A stretch of DNA of 64,000 nt from Acidaminococcaceae bacterium (GTDB lineage: Bacteria > Bacillota > Negativicutes > Acidaminococcales > Acidaminococcaceae), in assembly GCA_022653215.1 (NCBI GenBank), contig JALCSJ010000001.1:1-64000 (forward strand), read 5' to 3'. The notes under the pieces were generated by a model. The model did not search any database. It was not told the origin of the DNA and saw only the letters and a list, made by a program, of their open reading frames with translations. Position numbers and translations under genes: made by a program. Positions 53,630-62,867 of this stretch are shown here, piece after piece. Every line of letters begins with the position of its first letter. Positions within the stretch are counted from its first letter, which is position 1.

Positions 53630-54754
53630 ATGACTAAGAAAATTTTCACAAAAACAATTACGGTGCTTTGCTCGATTTTAATGACGATGGCATTTTTGAC
53701 CAGCGGCTGTTCTGTGGCTAGCAAAAAGGATAAGCCTGCTGCTGCCACTGAAGAGAAAAAGCCTATTACGGTAGAAGAAAGAGCCAAAAAAACAGAGGCT
53801 AATATGAGCACAGGCAGAAATACTGCTATTGTTCAAGCAGCTAAAAAAGTCGGCCCGGCCGTAGTTGGTATTACTAATAAAGCTTTGGTAACGGATTTCT
53901 TCAATCGTACTCAGATGATGGAACGGGGTACAGGGTCCGGAGTTATTTATGACAAAAGCGGTCTTATTGCTACCAACAATCACGTAGTGGCAGGAGCTCA
54001 GGAAATTGTGGTAAGCCTTCCTAATGGGAAAACTTATCCCGGCAAGGTTCTGGGAACAGATGCCACAACGGATTTAGCTGTAGTAAAGATTGATGCGAAA
54101 GAACCTCTGACTGTAGCTGAATTTGGCAATTCAGATGATATTATGGTAGGAGAACCTGCCATTGCTATTGGTAACCCTCTTGGGTTGGAATTCCGCGGAA
54201 CCGTAACAGCAGGTGTTATCAGTGCTTTGAATCGTTCTATTAATTTGGGAGAACGTAAATTCAAATTAATTCAAACTGACGCCGCTATTAATCCCGGTAA
54301 TTCCGGTGGTGCTTTAGTGAATGCTGATGGCCAAGTTATAGGCATCAATAGTGCTAAGGTAGCAGTATCCGGAGTAGAGGGTATTGGGTTCGCCATCCCT
54401 ATTAACGAAGCTAAGCCCATACTAAAAGAATTGGCCAACAAAGGCAAAGTAGCAAGACCTTTTATAGGTGCCAGTTTAATTGATAAAGATGTGGCTGAAA
54501 AATATGGCATAAACATTGATTTACGGGGCGGTATTTTTGTAGCTAAGCTTTATCAGGGAGGACCTGCTTGGAAAGGTGGGGTTCGTCCTAATGATATTAT
54601 TACTAAATACAATGGCAAGAAAGTCGGCAATGTTTCTGATTTACGGGACATGATTAACAGCAGCGGCATTGGCACCAGTGTTACGATTACTGTTTTACGG
54701 GGCGATGAAGAAGTTGACCTGAAAGTTGTTTTAGGTGAAATGCCTAAACAATAA
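53630..54754 (+). CDS. htrA: Trypsin-like S1C protease HtrA/DegP-like, predicted lipoprotein
   Basis: A 374-residue envelope protease with the catalytic triad H118 (NNHVV), D148 (TDLAVVK) and S225 (GNSGGAL) and one C-terminal PDZ domain (about 285-370). Instead of a plain membrane anchor, the N-terminus carries a lipobox LTSGC (Cys27), so it is predicted to be lipid-anchored. It overlaps rlmH by one base. Confidence 0.9.
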   Translation: MTKKIFTKTITVLCSILMTMAFLTSGCSVASKKDKPAAATEEKKPITVEERAKKTEANMSTGRNTAIVQAAKKVGPAVVGITNKALVTDFFNRTQMMERGTGSGVIYDKSGLIATNNHVVAGAQEIVVSLPNGKTYPGKVLGTDATTDLAVVKIDAKEPLTVAEFGNSDDIMVGEPAIAIGNPLGLEFRGTVTAGVISALNRSINLGERKFKLIQTDAAINPGNSGGALVNADGQVIGINSAKVAVSGVEGIGFAIPINEAKPILKELANKGKVARPFIGASLIDKDVAEKYGINIDLRGGIFVAKLYQGGPAWKGGVRPNDIITKYNGKKVGNVSDLRDMINSSGIGTSVTITVLRGDEEVDLKVVLGEMPKQ

Positions 54755-55233
54755 TGCAGATAACCATTGCTTGCGTAGGTAAGCTCAAAGAAAAATATTT
54801 AACGGCAGCTGTAGAGGAGTTTGTCAAAAGACTTACTCCTTTCTGCCGGGTTAACATTAAAAGTATTAATGAAGAAAAAATGCCGGATAATCCTTCTGAA
54901 GCAACCAAGCAGCAAGTGCTGGAGAAGGAAACCAAAAGGCTGCTTGCTATTATTCCTGCTAATTCCTATGTGATTGCCTTGGATGTTGCAGGGAAGATGA
55001 TTAGTTCTCCTGAACTGTCTGAAAAGATCAGTAAACTGGCATTAGAAGGCAAAAGTCATATTACCTTTGTTATTGGCGGCGCTTTTGGCTACACAGACGA
55101 ATTGCGCAAGAGAGCAGATTTTCTCTGGTCTTTTTCGGCCTTAACCTTTACTCATCAGATGATTCGGGTATTGCTTTTAGAACAAATTTATCGGGCCTTC
55201 AAAATTATGCGGCATGAAAAGTATCACCATTGA
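54754..55233 (+). CDS. rlmH: 23S rRNA (pseudouridine1915-N3)-methyltransferase
   Basis: A 159-residue SPOUT methyltransferase. The FVIGGAFGYTDEL SAM-binding knot and the HQMIRVLLLEQIYRAF C-terminus are characteristic. It acts on 23S rRNA helix 69. Confidence 0.95.
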   Translation: MQITIACVGKLKEKYLTAAVEEFVKRLTPFCRVNIKSINEEKMPDNPSEATKQQVLEKETKRLLAIIPANSYVIALDVAGKMISSPELSEKISKLALEGKSHITFVIGGAFGYTDELRKRADFLWSFSALTFTHQMIRVLLLEQIYRAFKIMRHEKYHH

Positions 55234-55246
55234 AAGCAGGAAGCTT

Positions 55247-56062
55247 ATGACATTAAGACGGGTTGATTTACATTTACATACAGTGGCTTCGGATGGTACA
55301 TGGACACCGGAAGAAGCAGTAGAAGCAGCACAAAAAGCCGGACTGGGCATTATGGCCATTACTGATCATGACAGCGTGAAAAGCGTGGCTGCAGCCCAAA
55401 AGGCAGCACAGGCTGCAGGCATAGCTTTCCATACGGGAACAGAAATTTGCAGTACTTATGAAAACCATTGTTTTCATATTCTGGGTTATGACATTGATAT
55501 TGCTAATAAAGCGCTTTTAGAGCATTTGGCATATAACGAATATCTTTTATTAAAAAAAGATGAGGACAGCATTATGCTTTTGCAGGAGGAAGGCTGGCCG
55601 GTATCTTTAGAGGAATACAGGGCTTATCAATATGATAAAAAAAGAGGTGGTTTTAAATCACTGATTTATCTGGTAGACAAAGGATTATGCAAAGATGTTA
55701 AAGATTTTTTTGCCAGAATTTTTACCAAAGACAAGGGCTTGGAATTTCCGATTTTCCCCAGTATTGAAGATACAATTAATATTATTCACACCGCAGGGGG
55801 AAAAGCTTTCCTGGCTCACAGTGCCAGTGATTTTCACGGACCGGGGCTGGATGCCACCTTACATGCTTTAGGCAATAAACCCTTTGACGGGTTTGAATGT
55901 TATCATACTGGACATAGCTTGGAAGATACAGCGACTTTAGTGAGATATTGTCATGAGCATCACAAGTTAATAAGCGGAGGCAGCGACTGCCACGGAAAAT
56001 TTGTAGATGGTAGAATTATCGGAAAACCGGTAATTTACGAAAATGAGATAAGGATGGGATAA
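55247..56062 (+). CDS. PHP domain phosphoesterase
   Basis: A 271-residue PHP-domain protein: the DLHLHTVASDGTW start, the ITDHDS motif and the C-terminal GSDCHG pattern supply metal ligands, as in the YciV/RNase AM-like group that hydrolyses 3',5'-nucleoside bisphosphates or short RNA. I use the ATG at 55247 with an AGGAAG site; an earlier ATG at 55214 lies inside rlmH without a ribosome site. Confidence 0.82.
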   Translation: MTLRRVDLHLHTVASDGTWTPEEAVEAAQKAGLGIMAITDHDSVKSVAAAQKAAQAAGIAFHTGTEICSTYENHCFHILGYDIDIANKALLEHLAYNEYLLLKKDEDSIMLLQEEGWPVSLEEYRAYQYDKKRGGFKSLIYLVDKGLCKDVKDFFARIFTKDKGLEFPIFPSIEDTINIIHTAGGKAFLAHSASDFHGPGLDATLHALGNKPFDGFECYHTGHSLEDTATLVRYCHEHHKLISGGSDCHGKFVDGRIIGKPVIYENEIRMG

Positions 56063-56063
56063 A

Positions 56064-57188
56064 ATGAAAAAAGCAAAAGTATATTTTACGGATTTTCGCA
56101 CTCCTTACGGAGGACCGAACATGCTGGAGAAATTACGGGCTTTGTGCATTAAGGCCGGCATGAAAAAAATTGATTTTAAAAACAAGTTTGTTGCTATTAA
56201 ATTGCATTTCGGCGAACCGGGTAATCTGGCATATCTTCGTCCCAACTATGCTAAAGTTGTAGCTGATTTAGTTAAGGAATTAGGTGGAAGACCTTTCCTT
56301 ACTGACTGCAATACTTTGTATGTAGGCAGAAGAAAACAAGCTTTGGAACATATGGACAGTGCCTATGAAAATGGTTTTAATCCTTTTGCTACAGGTTGTC
56401 ATGTGATTATTGCCGATGGCTTGAAAGGTACTGATGAAGAATATGTTCCCGTTCCCAACGGAGAATATGTCAAAGAGGCAAAAATCGGCAAAGCTCTCAT
56501 GGATGCCGATATTGTTATTTCTCTTACTCACTTTAAAGGTCATGAATCAACAGGCTTTGGGGGCGCTTTGAAAAACCTGGGTATGGGCGGCGGTTCCAGA
56601 GCAGGAAAAATGGAAATGCATAATGATGGCAAACCTCATGTTAACCACAAAAAATGCATTGGCTGCGGTGCTTGTGTAAAGATTTGTGCTCACGGTGGAC
56701 CGACTATTAAAAACAAGAAGTCTACCATTGATGAAAACAAATGCGTAGGCTGCGGTCGCTGCATAGGAGCTTGCCCTGTGGATGCAGTTGAAGTCGACTA
56801 TGATTCCACTGTGAAAAAATTAGACTGCAAAATCGCCGAATATGCCTGGGCTGTTATTCATGACAGACCGAGCTTTCATATCAGCTTAATTGTGGATGTT
56901 TCTCCTAACTGTGATTGTCACAGCGAAAATGATGCGCCCATTGTGGCAGATATTGGCATGCTGGCATCTACAGATCCGGTAGCATTGGATCAGGCTTGCG
57001 CTGATTTAGTTAATGCTGCGCCACCTATCAGGAATTCTCAATTAGGAGAAAACCTGGCTAAAGACCCTGAAGGATGCAAAGGCCATGATAATTTCCATAA
57101 CTCCACACCGGAATCCGGCTGGGAAGATTGTCTGGAACATGGTGAAAAAATCGGCATGGGAACCAGACAGTATGAATTAGTAAAATAA
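56064..57188 (+). CDS. DUF362 protein with two [4Fe-4S] motifs
   Basis: A 374-residue protein of the DUF362 family fused with a two-cluster ferredoxin segment: CIGCGACVKIC (near 193-205) and CVGCGRCIGACP (near 224-236). The N-terminal part (KLHFGEPGN, RPNYAK) is the family core. Electron transfer is likely but the partner is unknown. It directly follows the PHP gene. Confidence 0.85.
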   Translation: MKKAKVYFTDFRTPYGGPNMLEKLRALCIKAGMKKIDFKNKFVAIKLHFGEPGNLAYLRPNYAKVVADLVKELGGRPFLTDCNTLYVGRRKQALEHMDSAYENGFNPFATGCHVIIADGLKGTDEEYVPVPNGEYVKEAKIGKALMDADIVISLTHFKGHESTGFGGALKNLGMGGGSRAGKMEMHNDGKPHVNHKKCIGCGACVKICAHGGPTIKNKKSTIDENKCVGCGRCIGACPVDAVEVDYDSTVKKLDCKIAEYAWAVIHDRPSFHISLIVDVSPNCDCHSENDAPIVADIGMLASTDPVALDQACADLVNAAPPIRNSQLGENLAKDPEGCKGHDNFHNSTPESGWEDCLEHGEKIGMGTRQYELVK

Positions 57189-57242
57189 AAGAAATTTGGG
57201 AAGATAAGGACTGACAGAACAGTTCTTTTTGGAGGCAGAATA

Positions 57243-58157
57243 GTGCTTAACTTTTTACGTAGTGAAGGAATAGATGAAAAATTAATAAAGGGTATTGAGG
57301 AATTCAGGAAAGAGTATCCCTTGGATTCCGAAGATGAAGTCCGTTTGGTTAAACCAAGATACCACTTCTATGGTAAAGAGGTTTGGAACGAGGCTTTAAG
57401 CGCTTTACTCTGCGGAGAAAACATTCTGCTGGTTGGCTCAAAAGCAACAGGGAAAAATGTGCTGGCAGAAAATTTGGCAGCAACTTTTTCTCGTCCCAAT
57501 TGGAATGTGTCTTTCCATATTAATATGGATGCGTCTTTTATGTTAGGGGCAGACACCTTTTCCAATGGTAAAGTTGTTTTTAGACCGGGTCCTATTTATC
57601 AATGTGCTGTACGAGGCGGTTTTGGCATATTAGATGAAATAAATATGGCGAGAAACGAAGCATTGGCTGTACTACATTCCTTATTGGATTATAGACGTAT
57701 CATGGATATCCCCGGTTATGACATTATTAAATTGAATCCGGCCACAAGATTTATTGCAACTATGAACTATGGTTATGCCGGCACTAAAGAACTGAATGAA
57801 GCTCTGACTTCCCGCTTTGCTGTTATTAAATTGCCCTTTATTAGTACGGAAAATTTAAAGAAGCTTTTAATGGCGGAATTTCCCACCATGCGTTCTGAAG
57901 CAGTAGAACAATTTTCCGGCATTTTCTTGGATTTACAGAAAAAATGCGAAGAAGCAGAAATTTCCAGCAAAGCAGTAGACTTAAGAGGACTTCTTGATTC
58001 CATCAGGCTGATGCATATGGGCTTGGATCCACATCTGGCCATGGAAATGGGTATTACCAATAAATCTTTTGATGAATATGAACCTGCTTTGATTAATGAT
58101 GTTATCGGGTTGCACATTCCTCAAGAATTTGGCAGAAAAGATATTTTTACAGATTGA
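57243..58157 (+). CDS. MoxR-type AAA ATPase
   Basis: A 304-residue AAA+ protein of the MoxR/CbbQ/NorQ kind. Walker A reads GSKATGKN (65-72), with asparagine in place of the usual threonine or serine after the lysine. Walker B is FGILDEINM. It starts with GTG after a TTGGAGGC site. The VWA protein encoded next is its expected partner, and such pairs help insert cofactors or remodel enzymes. Confidence 0.85.
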   Translation: MLNFLRSEGIDEKLIKGIEEFRKEYPLDSEDEVRLVKPRYHFYGKEVWNEALSALLCGENILLVGSKATGKNVLAENLAATFSRPNWNVSFHINMDASFMLGADTFSNGKVVFRPGPIYQCAVRGGFGILDEINMARNEALAVLHSLLDYRRIMDIPGYDIIKLNPATRFIATMNYGYAGTKELNEALTSRFAVIKLPFISTENLKKLLMAEFPTMRSEAVEQFSGIFLDLQKKCEEAEISSKAVDLRGLLDSIRLMHMGLDPHLAMEMGITNKSFDEYEPALINDVIGLHIPQEFGRKDIFTD

Positions 58158-58167
58158 GTGATTAATT

Positions 58168-59895
58168 ATGGCTAGAAGAAAATATGATGCTAAAAGGCGT
58201 CGTGCCTTAAACATTGTTTGGACAGCTTCAGATGATTATAAATACAGTCCGGATTTCTTGTCCTTCCAGGATAATGGAAAACCGGACTTGTATTTAAATG
58301 CCATGGTGGGGTTTGTAGACAAATGGTACGATGCGGAAAAACTAAATAAATTCTTTGACGAAATGCAGGGTTCTGCCTTGCAGCAGACTTTTGACGATCT
58401 TTTATGGCTGGGGTTGGAAGGAGTGGCTTATGCCAAAGAACTTCCTACTCGTCCGGTACTTGCTTCTTTGCGTAAGGAGCATGCCAGGGCGTATTTTCAG
58501 TCCCGTCTCATGGGGCGCAGGGGCGTAGCTCATGATATGCAGGCGGCCAGATGGCATGAAGTTCTGGGCGAAAAGTCAGAGCTGGCTACACCTTGGGATA
58601 AAAAGCTTTATAAAGAACTGGCCTTCGATCCTAATTGGACTACTGATGAAATTATTACCAAGTATCGCTCCATAATAAAAAGATATTTCGTATCACGGTT
58701 TATGGTAAGAGAAAGTTTGGAAAAAGTAATTATCACCGGACGGTTAGGGAAAATACTGGACTATTTGGTGCCAAGACATTCTTATCGTCAGGAATCCAAG
58801 CTGAATCTTCGTTATGGAAAAAATGAGGCAGAGGCTAAAATCCGTGGCATTAATGAAATTAATTCTCCCATGGATATTATTACCGGCAACACAGCTCAGG
58901 AAAATTATGCCTACATTTTAAAATGTTTTGGTAAACCTTTATATAGTGCTGGCCGGATGCTGGAAGTAGAACGTGAACTATGTACAGGTCCCCATCGTTA
59001 CAGTCATTTATATTTTACTCGCGGGGGTATAAGCGGCGGCAAAGGTACTAAGGAAGCAACACTTATGGCTCAGGCTTCCCTGAAGCAAAAACTGAAAAAC
59101 ATTGCTTTCTATAAAGAGCACAGTGAACTTTACAGAAAGAGCATCAACAAATTAACGGGACAGATAAAAAACAGCATGCAGTTGTCCAACCAGCCTTTGG
59201 CAGTGCCTTCCAAGAGCGGAACCTTTGTAGCCGGCAGAGTTTGGCGAGCTTTATATCTCAATGACAACAGAGTATTCTATGCTAAAGAAGAAACAACTTC
59301 ACCGGATTTTACGGTGGATTTAATGCTGGATGCATCTGCCTCGCGGGGCGGCTCCCAAAAAGTTATTGCAGCGCAGGCCTATGTCATTAGTGAAAGCCTG
59401 AGAATGTGCGGCATACCATCGCAAATTTATTCTTTCTGTACTTTACGCGGTTACACTGTTTTAAATATTTTTAAGACTTACAAAGAAAATAAACGCTGTG
59501 CCAATGTGTTTAATTATTGTGCAGCAGGCTGGAACAGAGATGGTTTGGCTTTTCGCGGGGCAAGAGAGCTAATGGGCGACGAGTTTGGTGCTAAAAAGAT
59601 TCTCATTGTATTGACCGATGCTCAACCCAATGATGACCGGAGTATTGTCAACGAAAGCAATCCTTTTATCCGTCATGACTACAGCAACGAAAGAGCTGTA
59701 GCTGATACTGCGGGAGAAGTTGCTTCTCTGCGCAGGGAAAACATTAGAGTCATAGGACTTATCAACGATGAAATAAAAGGTGGGATGGGCGATGCCAAAG
59801 AAATCTACGGACAGGATTTCGTTCATGTCCGGAATCTGGAAAAAATGGCAGAAAATGTAGGAACCCTTTTAGGTCGCCAAATAGCCTCGTTATAA
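58168..59895 (+). CDS. VWA-domain protein paired with MoxR (CobT/NorD-like)
   Basis: A 575-residue protein with a C-terminal von Willebrand A domain. The metal-ion site motif is LDASASRGG (DxSxS, near 388) and LTDAQPND (near 487). The N-terminal 350 residues are helical and of no recognised family. It follows the MoxR gene by 10 bases. A client is not visible, but the DUF362 iron-sulfur protein is just upstream. Confidence 0.8.
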   Translation: MARRKYDAKRRRALNIVWTASDDYKYSPDFLSFQDNGKPDLYLNAMVGFVDKWYDAEKLNKFFDEMQGSALQQTFDDLLWLGLEGVAYAKELPTRPVLASLRKEHARAYFQSRLMGRRGVAHDMQAARWHEVLGEKSELATPWDKKLYKELAFDPNWTTDEIITKYRSIIKRYFVSRFMVRESLEKVIITGRLGKILDYLVPRHSYRQESKLNLRYGKNEAEAKIRGINEINSPMDIITGNTAQENYAYILKCFGKPLYSAGRMLEVERELCTGPHRYSHLYFTRGGISGGKGTKEATLMAQASLKQKLKNIAFYKEHSELYRKSINKLTGQIKNSMQLSNQPLAVPSKSGTFVAGRVWRALYLNDNRVFYAKEETTSPDFTVDLMLDASASRGGSQKVIAAQAYVISESLRMCGIPSQIYSFCTLRGYTVLNIFKTYKENKRCANVFNYCAAGWNRDGLAFRGARELMGDEFGAKKILIVLTDAQPNDDRSIVNESNPFIRHDYSNERAVADTAGEVASLRRENIRVIGLINDEIKGGMGDAKEIYGQDFVHVRNLEKMAENVGTLLGRQIASL

Positions 59896-59899
59896 AAAT

Positions 59900-59928
59900 T
59901 TGACTTTTACAGTTACAATTGATAGAAT
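59900..59928 (+). promoter_or_regulatory. valS promoter
   Basis: TTGACT (59900-59905), 17 bases, TAGAAT (59923-59928), giving a long leader that contains the T-box. Confidence 0.7.
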
Positions 59929-59944
59929 TAGCAATGTACATTTA

Positions 59945-60166
59945 AATAATGAAGCGATGAACGGAAGTAGTATTACTGAAAAATTCTCAGAGAGAATGCG
60001 GTTGGTGCAAGCATTTGAATCATAGGTAAGAAGTCGTCCGGGAGCTGACAAGGTGAAGATAGTAGTCTTGTCCGTTTGGCACGTTAAGCCAAGAGGTGCT
60101 CAAGCAATTGAGAATTTAGGTGGTACCGCGATTCTACTCGTCCTATTTATTTAGGACGAGTTTTTA
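59945..60166 (+). promoter_or_regulatory. T-box riboswitch, valine specificity
   Basis: The T-box AGGTGGTACCGCG (60118-60130) precedes a terminator stem (60136-60145 with 60152-60161) and a T run. GTC at 60033-60035 within GAAGTCG is the probable specifier codon for valine, matching the valS gene downstream. An AGAGAGAATG stem I motif is upstream. Confidence 0.9.
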
Positions 60167-60196
60167 TTTTTTATTTATTTTAGGAGGCTGAAAATT

Positions 60197-62848
60197 ATGT
60201 CAGAAGAAAACAATATACCAAAGGTTTATGACCCTGTGGCAGTAGAAAAGAAATGGTATGAATATTGGGAAAAAAATGGTTGCTTTCATGTAGAGGCTGA
60301 CCCTAGCAAAAAACCCTTCTGTATTGTTATGCCACCACCTAATATTACAGGCAAACTTCATATGGGCCATGCTTTGGATAATACCCTCCAGGATATTTTA
60401 ATACGCTGGCATCGTATGATGGGTGACAACACTCTCTGGATGCCGGGTTATGACCATGCAGGTCTTGCTACCCAAATTAAAGTTGAAGAAGAAATTAAAA
60501 AAAATGAAGGTTTGACTCGTTATGATTTAGGCCGGGAAGAATTCCTGAAACGTGTTTGGCAGTGGAAAGAACAGTATGGAGAAAGAATTTTTACCCAGCT
60601 GAAGAGTCTGGGTGTTTCCTGTGACTGGGATAGAAAACGTTTTACTTTGGATGAAGGCTGCAGTAAAGCTGTCAGGGAAGTATTTGTTTCCCTATATGAA
60701 AAAGGCCTGATTTACAAGGGCACCAGAATTATTAATTGGTGCGTTCATTGCAATACAGCTTTAAGTGATGTAGAAGTTGAGCATAAAGATGATACAGGAC
60801 ATTTATGGTATATTAAATATCCTCTGGCAGGAGAAAAAGATCAATATTTAACTATTGCTACCACCAGACCGGAAACTATTCCCGGTGATACGGCTGTGGC
60901 TGTTAATCCTAAAGATGAGCGCTATGGTAAATTGGTAGGCAAGAAAATTTTGCTGCCGGGTACGGACAGAGAAATTCCTATTATTGCCGATGACTATGTA
61001 GACTTGCAGTTTGGTACAGGTGCCGTAAAGATTACTCCTGCTCACGATCCTAACGACTATGAAATGGGTATACGCCATCATTTGGAGAACATTAACGTTA
61101 TCGGACTAGATGGCAAAATGACCAAGGAATCAGGAAAATATGTTGGCCAGGACAGATACGAATGCAGAAAAAATATTATTGCCGATTTGGATGCAGCAGG
61201 TCTCTTAGTAAAGATTGAAGACTGCCCTCATGCCGTTGGACATTGCCAACGGTGCGGCAATGTTGTGGAACCTTTGATTTCCACCCAATGGTTCGTAAAA
61301 ATGGGGCCTTTGGTGAAAGCTGCCGTTGACTGTGTAGAAAACGGACAGACACAATTTGTACCACCTCGTTTTACTAAAACATATACTAACTGGATGGCTA
61401 ATATTCATGATTGGTGTATTTCCCGTCAGATTTGGTGGGGTCATAGAATCCCTGTTTGGTACTGCGATGACTGCGGTGCAGTTGTAGCTTCTCGTACTGA
61501 TATAGATAAATGCCCAAAGTGCGGCGGTCATGTTCATCAAGATGAAGATGCTTTGGATACTTGGTTCAGCAGCGCTCTGTGGCCATTTTCTACTTTAGGC
61601 TGGCCGGAAAATACGGACCTGTTAAAACAATTCTATCCTACCAGCGTTCTGGTTACCGGTTACGATATTATTTTCTTCTGGGTAGCAAGAATGTTGGTTA
61701 TGGGCGAAGAATTTATGAAGAAAGTGCCTTTTGAAAAAGTATTTATTCATGGCTTGGTTCGTGATGAGCAGGGCAGAAAGATGAGCAAATCTTTAGGCAA
61801 TGGTATTGACCCCTTGGAAGTAGTCAATAAATATGGCGCTGATACTTTGCGTTTCATGCTTATTACCGGCAATACTCCCGGTAACGACATGCGTTTTTAT
61901 TGGAGCAGAATTGAATCTACCCGTAATTTTGCCAATAAGATTTGGAATGCTTCCCGTTTTGCTTTAATGAATCTGGATGGTTACGATGCTAAGGCCAAAC
62001 GTGCTCCTTATACTTTGGCTGATAAATGGATCCTGTCACGCTTGCAGCATACAACTAAAGACGTTACTGATTTGCTGGGACGTTTTGAATTGGGAGAAGC
62101 CGGCAGAGTGATTTACGAATTTATCTGGGGTGAAATCTGCGACTGGTACATTGAACTTATTAAACCTAGACTTTACAACAAGGATAATGCTGAAGAAAGA
62201 GCTACTGCTCAATATGTGCTCTGTGAAGTTTTAGGCAGCGCCATGAAACTTTTACATCCTTATATGCCTTTTATCACAGAAGAAATTTGGCAGCATCTGC
62301 CTCATGAAGGCAAGAGCATTATGCTGGCCCAATGGCCCGAATACAAAGAAAGCTTGGTTAATGCTGATGTAGAAGCAGGTATGACTGCTATTATGGAAAC
62401 CATTAAGGCTATCCGTAATATGAGAGCAGAAGTTAATGCTGCTCCCGGCCACAAGGCTCCTGCCATTCTTCTGGTTAGCGATGCTTTGAAAAATGTTATG
62501 GAAGAAAACAAGGGGTATATCCAGTTATTGGGTACTGTTGATAATCTTACTATCGACAAGCTTTCTGCTGCTAAACCTAAAAATGCTATGACAGCTGTAG
62601 TGAGCGGTGTAGAAGTTTATCTGCCGTTAAAAGGACTTATTGATGTAGAGAAAGAAACAGCTCGTTTGCAAAAAGAAATAGATGATATGCACAAAGAAAT
62701 CAAGAGAAGCGAAGGCAAGCTGAACAACAAAGGATTCCTGGCCAAAGCTCCTGCTGAAGTTGTGGCAAAAGAGCAGGCTAAAGAAGATGAGTACAAGAAA
62801 AAGCTGGTAGCTTTACAGGAACGTCAGGCCTATTTGCAGACCTTGTAA
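60197..62848 (+). CDS. valS: Valyl-tRNA synthetase
   Basis: An 883-residue class I synthetase with the HIGH-type motif PPNITGKLHMGHAL (near 50-60), the zinc/editing insertion, the GRKMSKSLGN signature (near 530), an anticodon-binding domain and a C-terminal coiled-coil arm (about 810-883). It is T-box controlled. Confidence 0.97.
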   Translation: MSEENNIPKVYDPVAVEKKWYEYWEKNGCFHVEADPSKKPFCIVMPPPNITGKLHMGHALDNTLQDILIRWHRMMGDNTLWMPGYDHAGLATQIKVEEEIKKNEGLTRYDLGREEFLKRVWQWKEQYGERIFTQLKSLGVSCDWDRKRFTLDEGCSKAVREVFVSLYEKGLIYKGTRIINWCVHCNTALSDVEVEHKDDTGHLWYIKYPLAGEKDQYLTIATTRPETIPGDTAVAVNPKDERYGKLVGKKILLPGTDREIPIIADDYVDLQFGTGAVKITPAHDPNDYEMGIRHHLENINVIGLDGKMTKESGKYVGQDRYECRKNIIADLDAAGLLVKIEDCPHAVGHCQRCGNVVEPLISTQWFVKMGPLVKAAVDCVENGQTQFVPPRFTKTYTNWMANIHDWCISRQIWWGHRIPVWYCDDCGAVVASRTDIDKCPKCGGHVHQDEDALDTWFSSALWPFSTLGWPENTDLLKQFYPTSVLVTGYDIIFFWVARMLVMGEEFMKKVPFEKVFIHGLVRDEQGRKMSKSLGNGIDPLEVVNKYGADTLRFMLITGNTPGNDMRFYWSRIESTRNFANKIWNASRFALMNLDGYDAKAKRAPYTLADKWILSRLQHTTKDVTDLLGRFELGEAGRVIYEFIWGEICDWYIELIKPRLYNKDNAEERATAQYVLCEVLGSAMKLLHPYMPFITEEIWQHLPHEGKSIMLAQWPEYKESLVNADVEAGMTAIMETIKAIRNMRAEVNAAPGHKAPAILLVSDALKNVMEENKGYIQLLGTVDNLTIDKLSAAKPKNAMTAVVSGVEVYLPLKGLIDVEKETARLQKEIDDMHKEIKRSEGKLNNKGFLAKAPAEVVAKEQAKEDEYKKKLVALQERQAYLQTL

Positions 62849-62867
62849 TAACTGAAGGAGGTGGACT

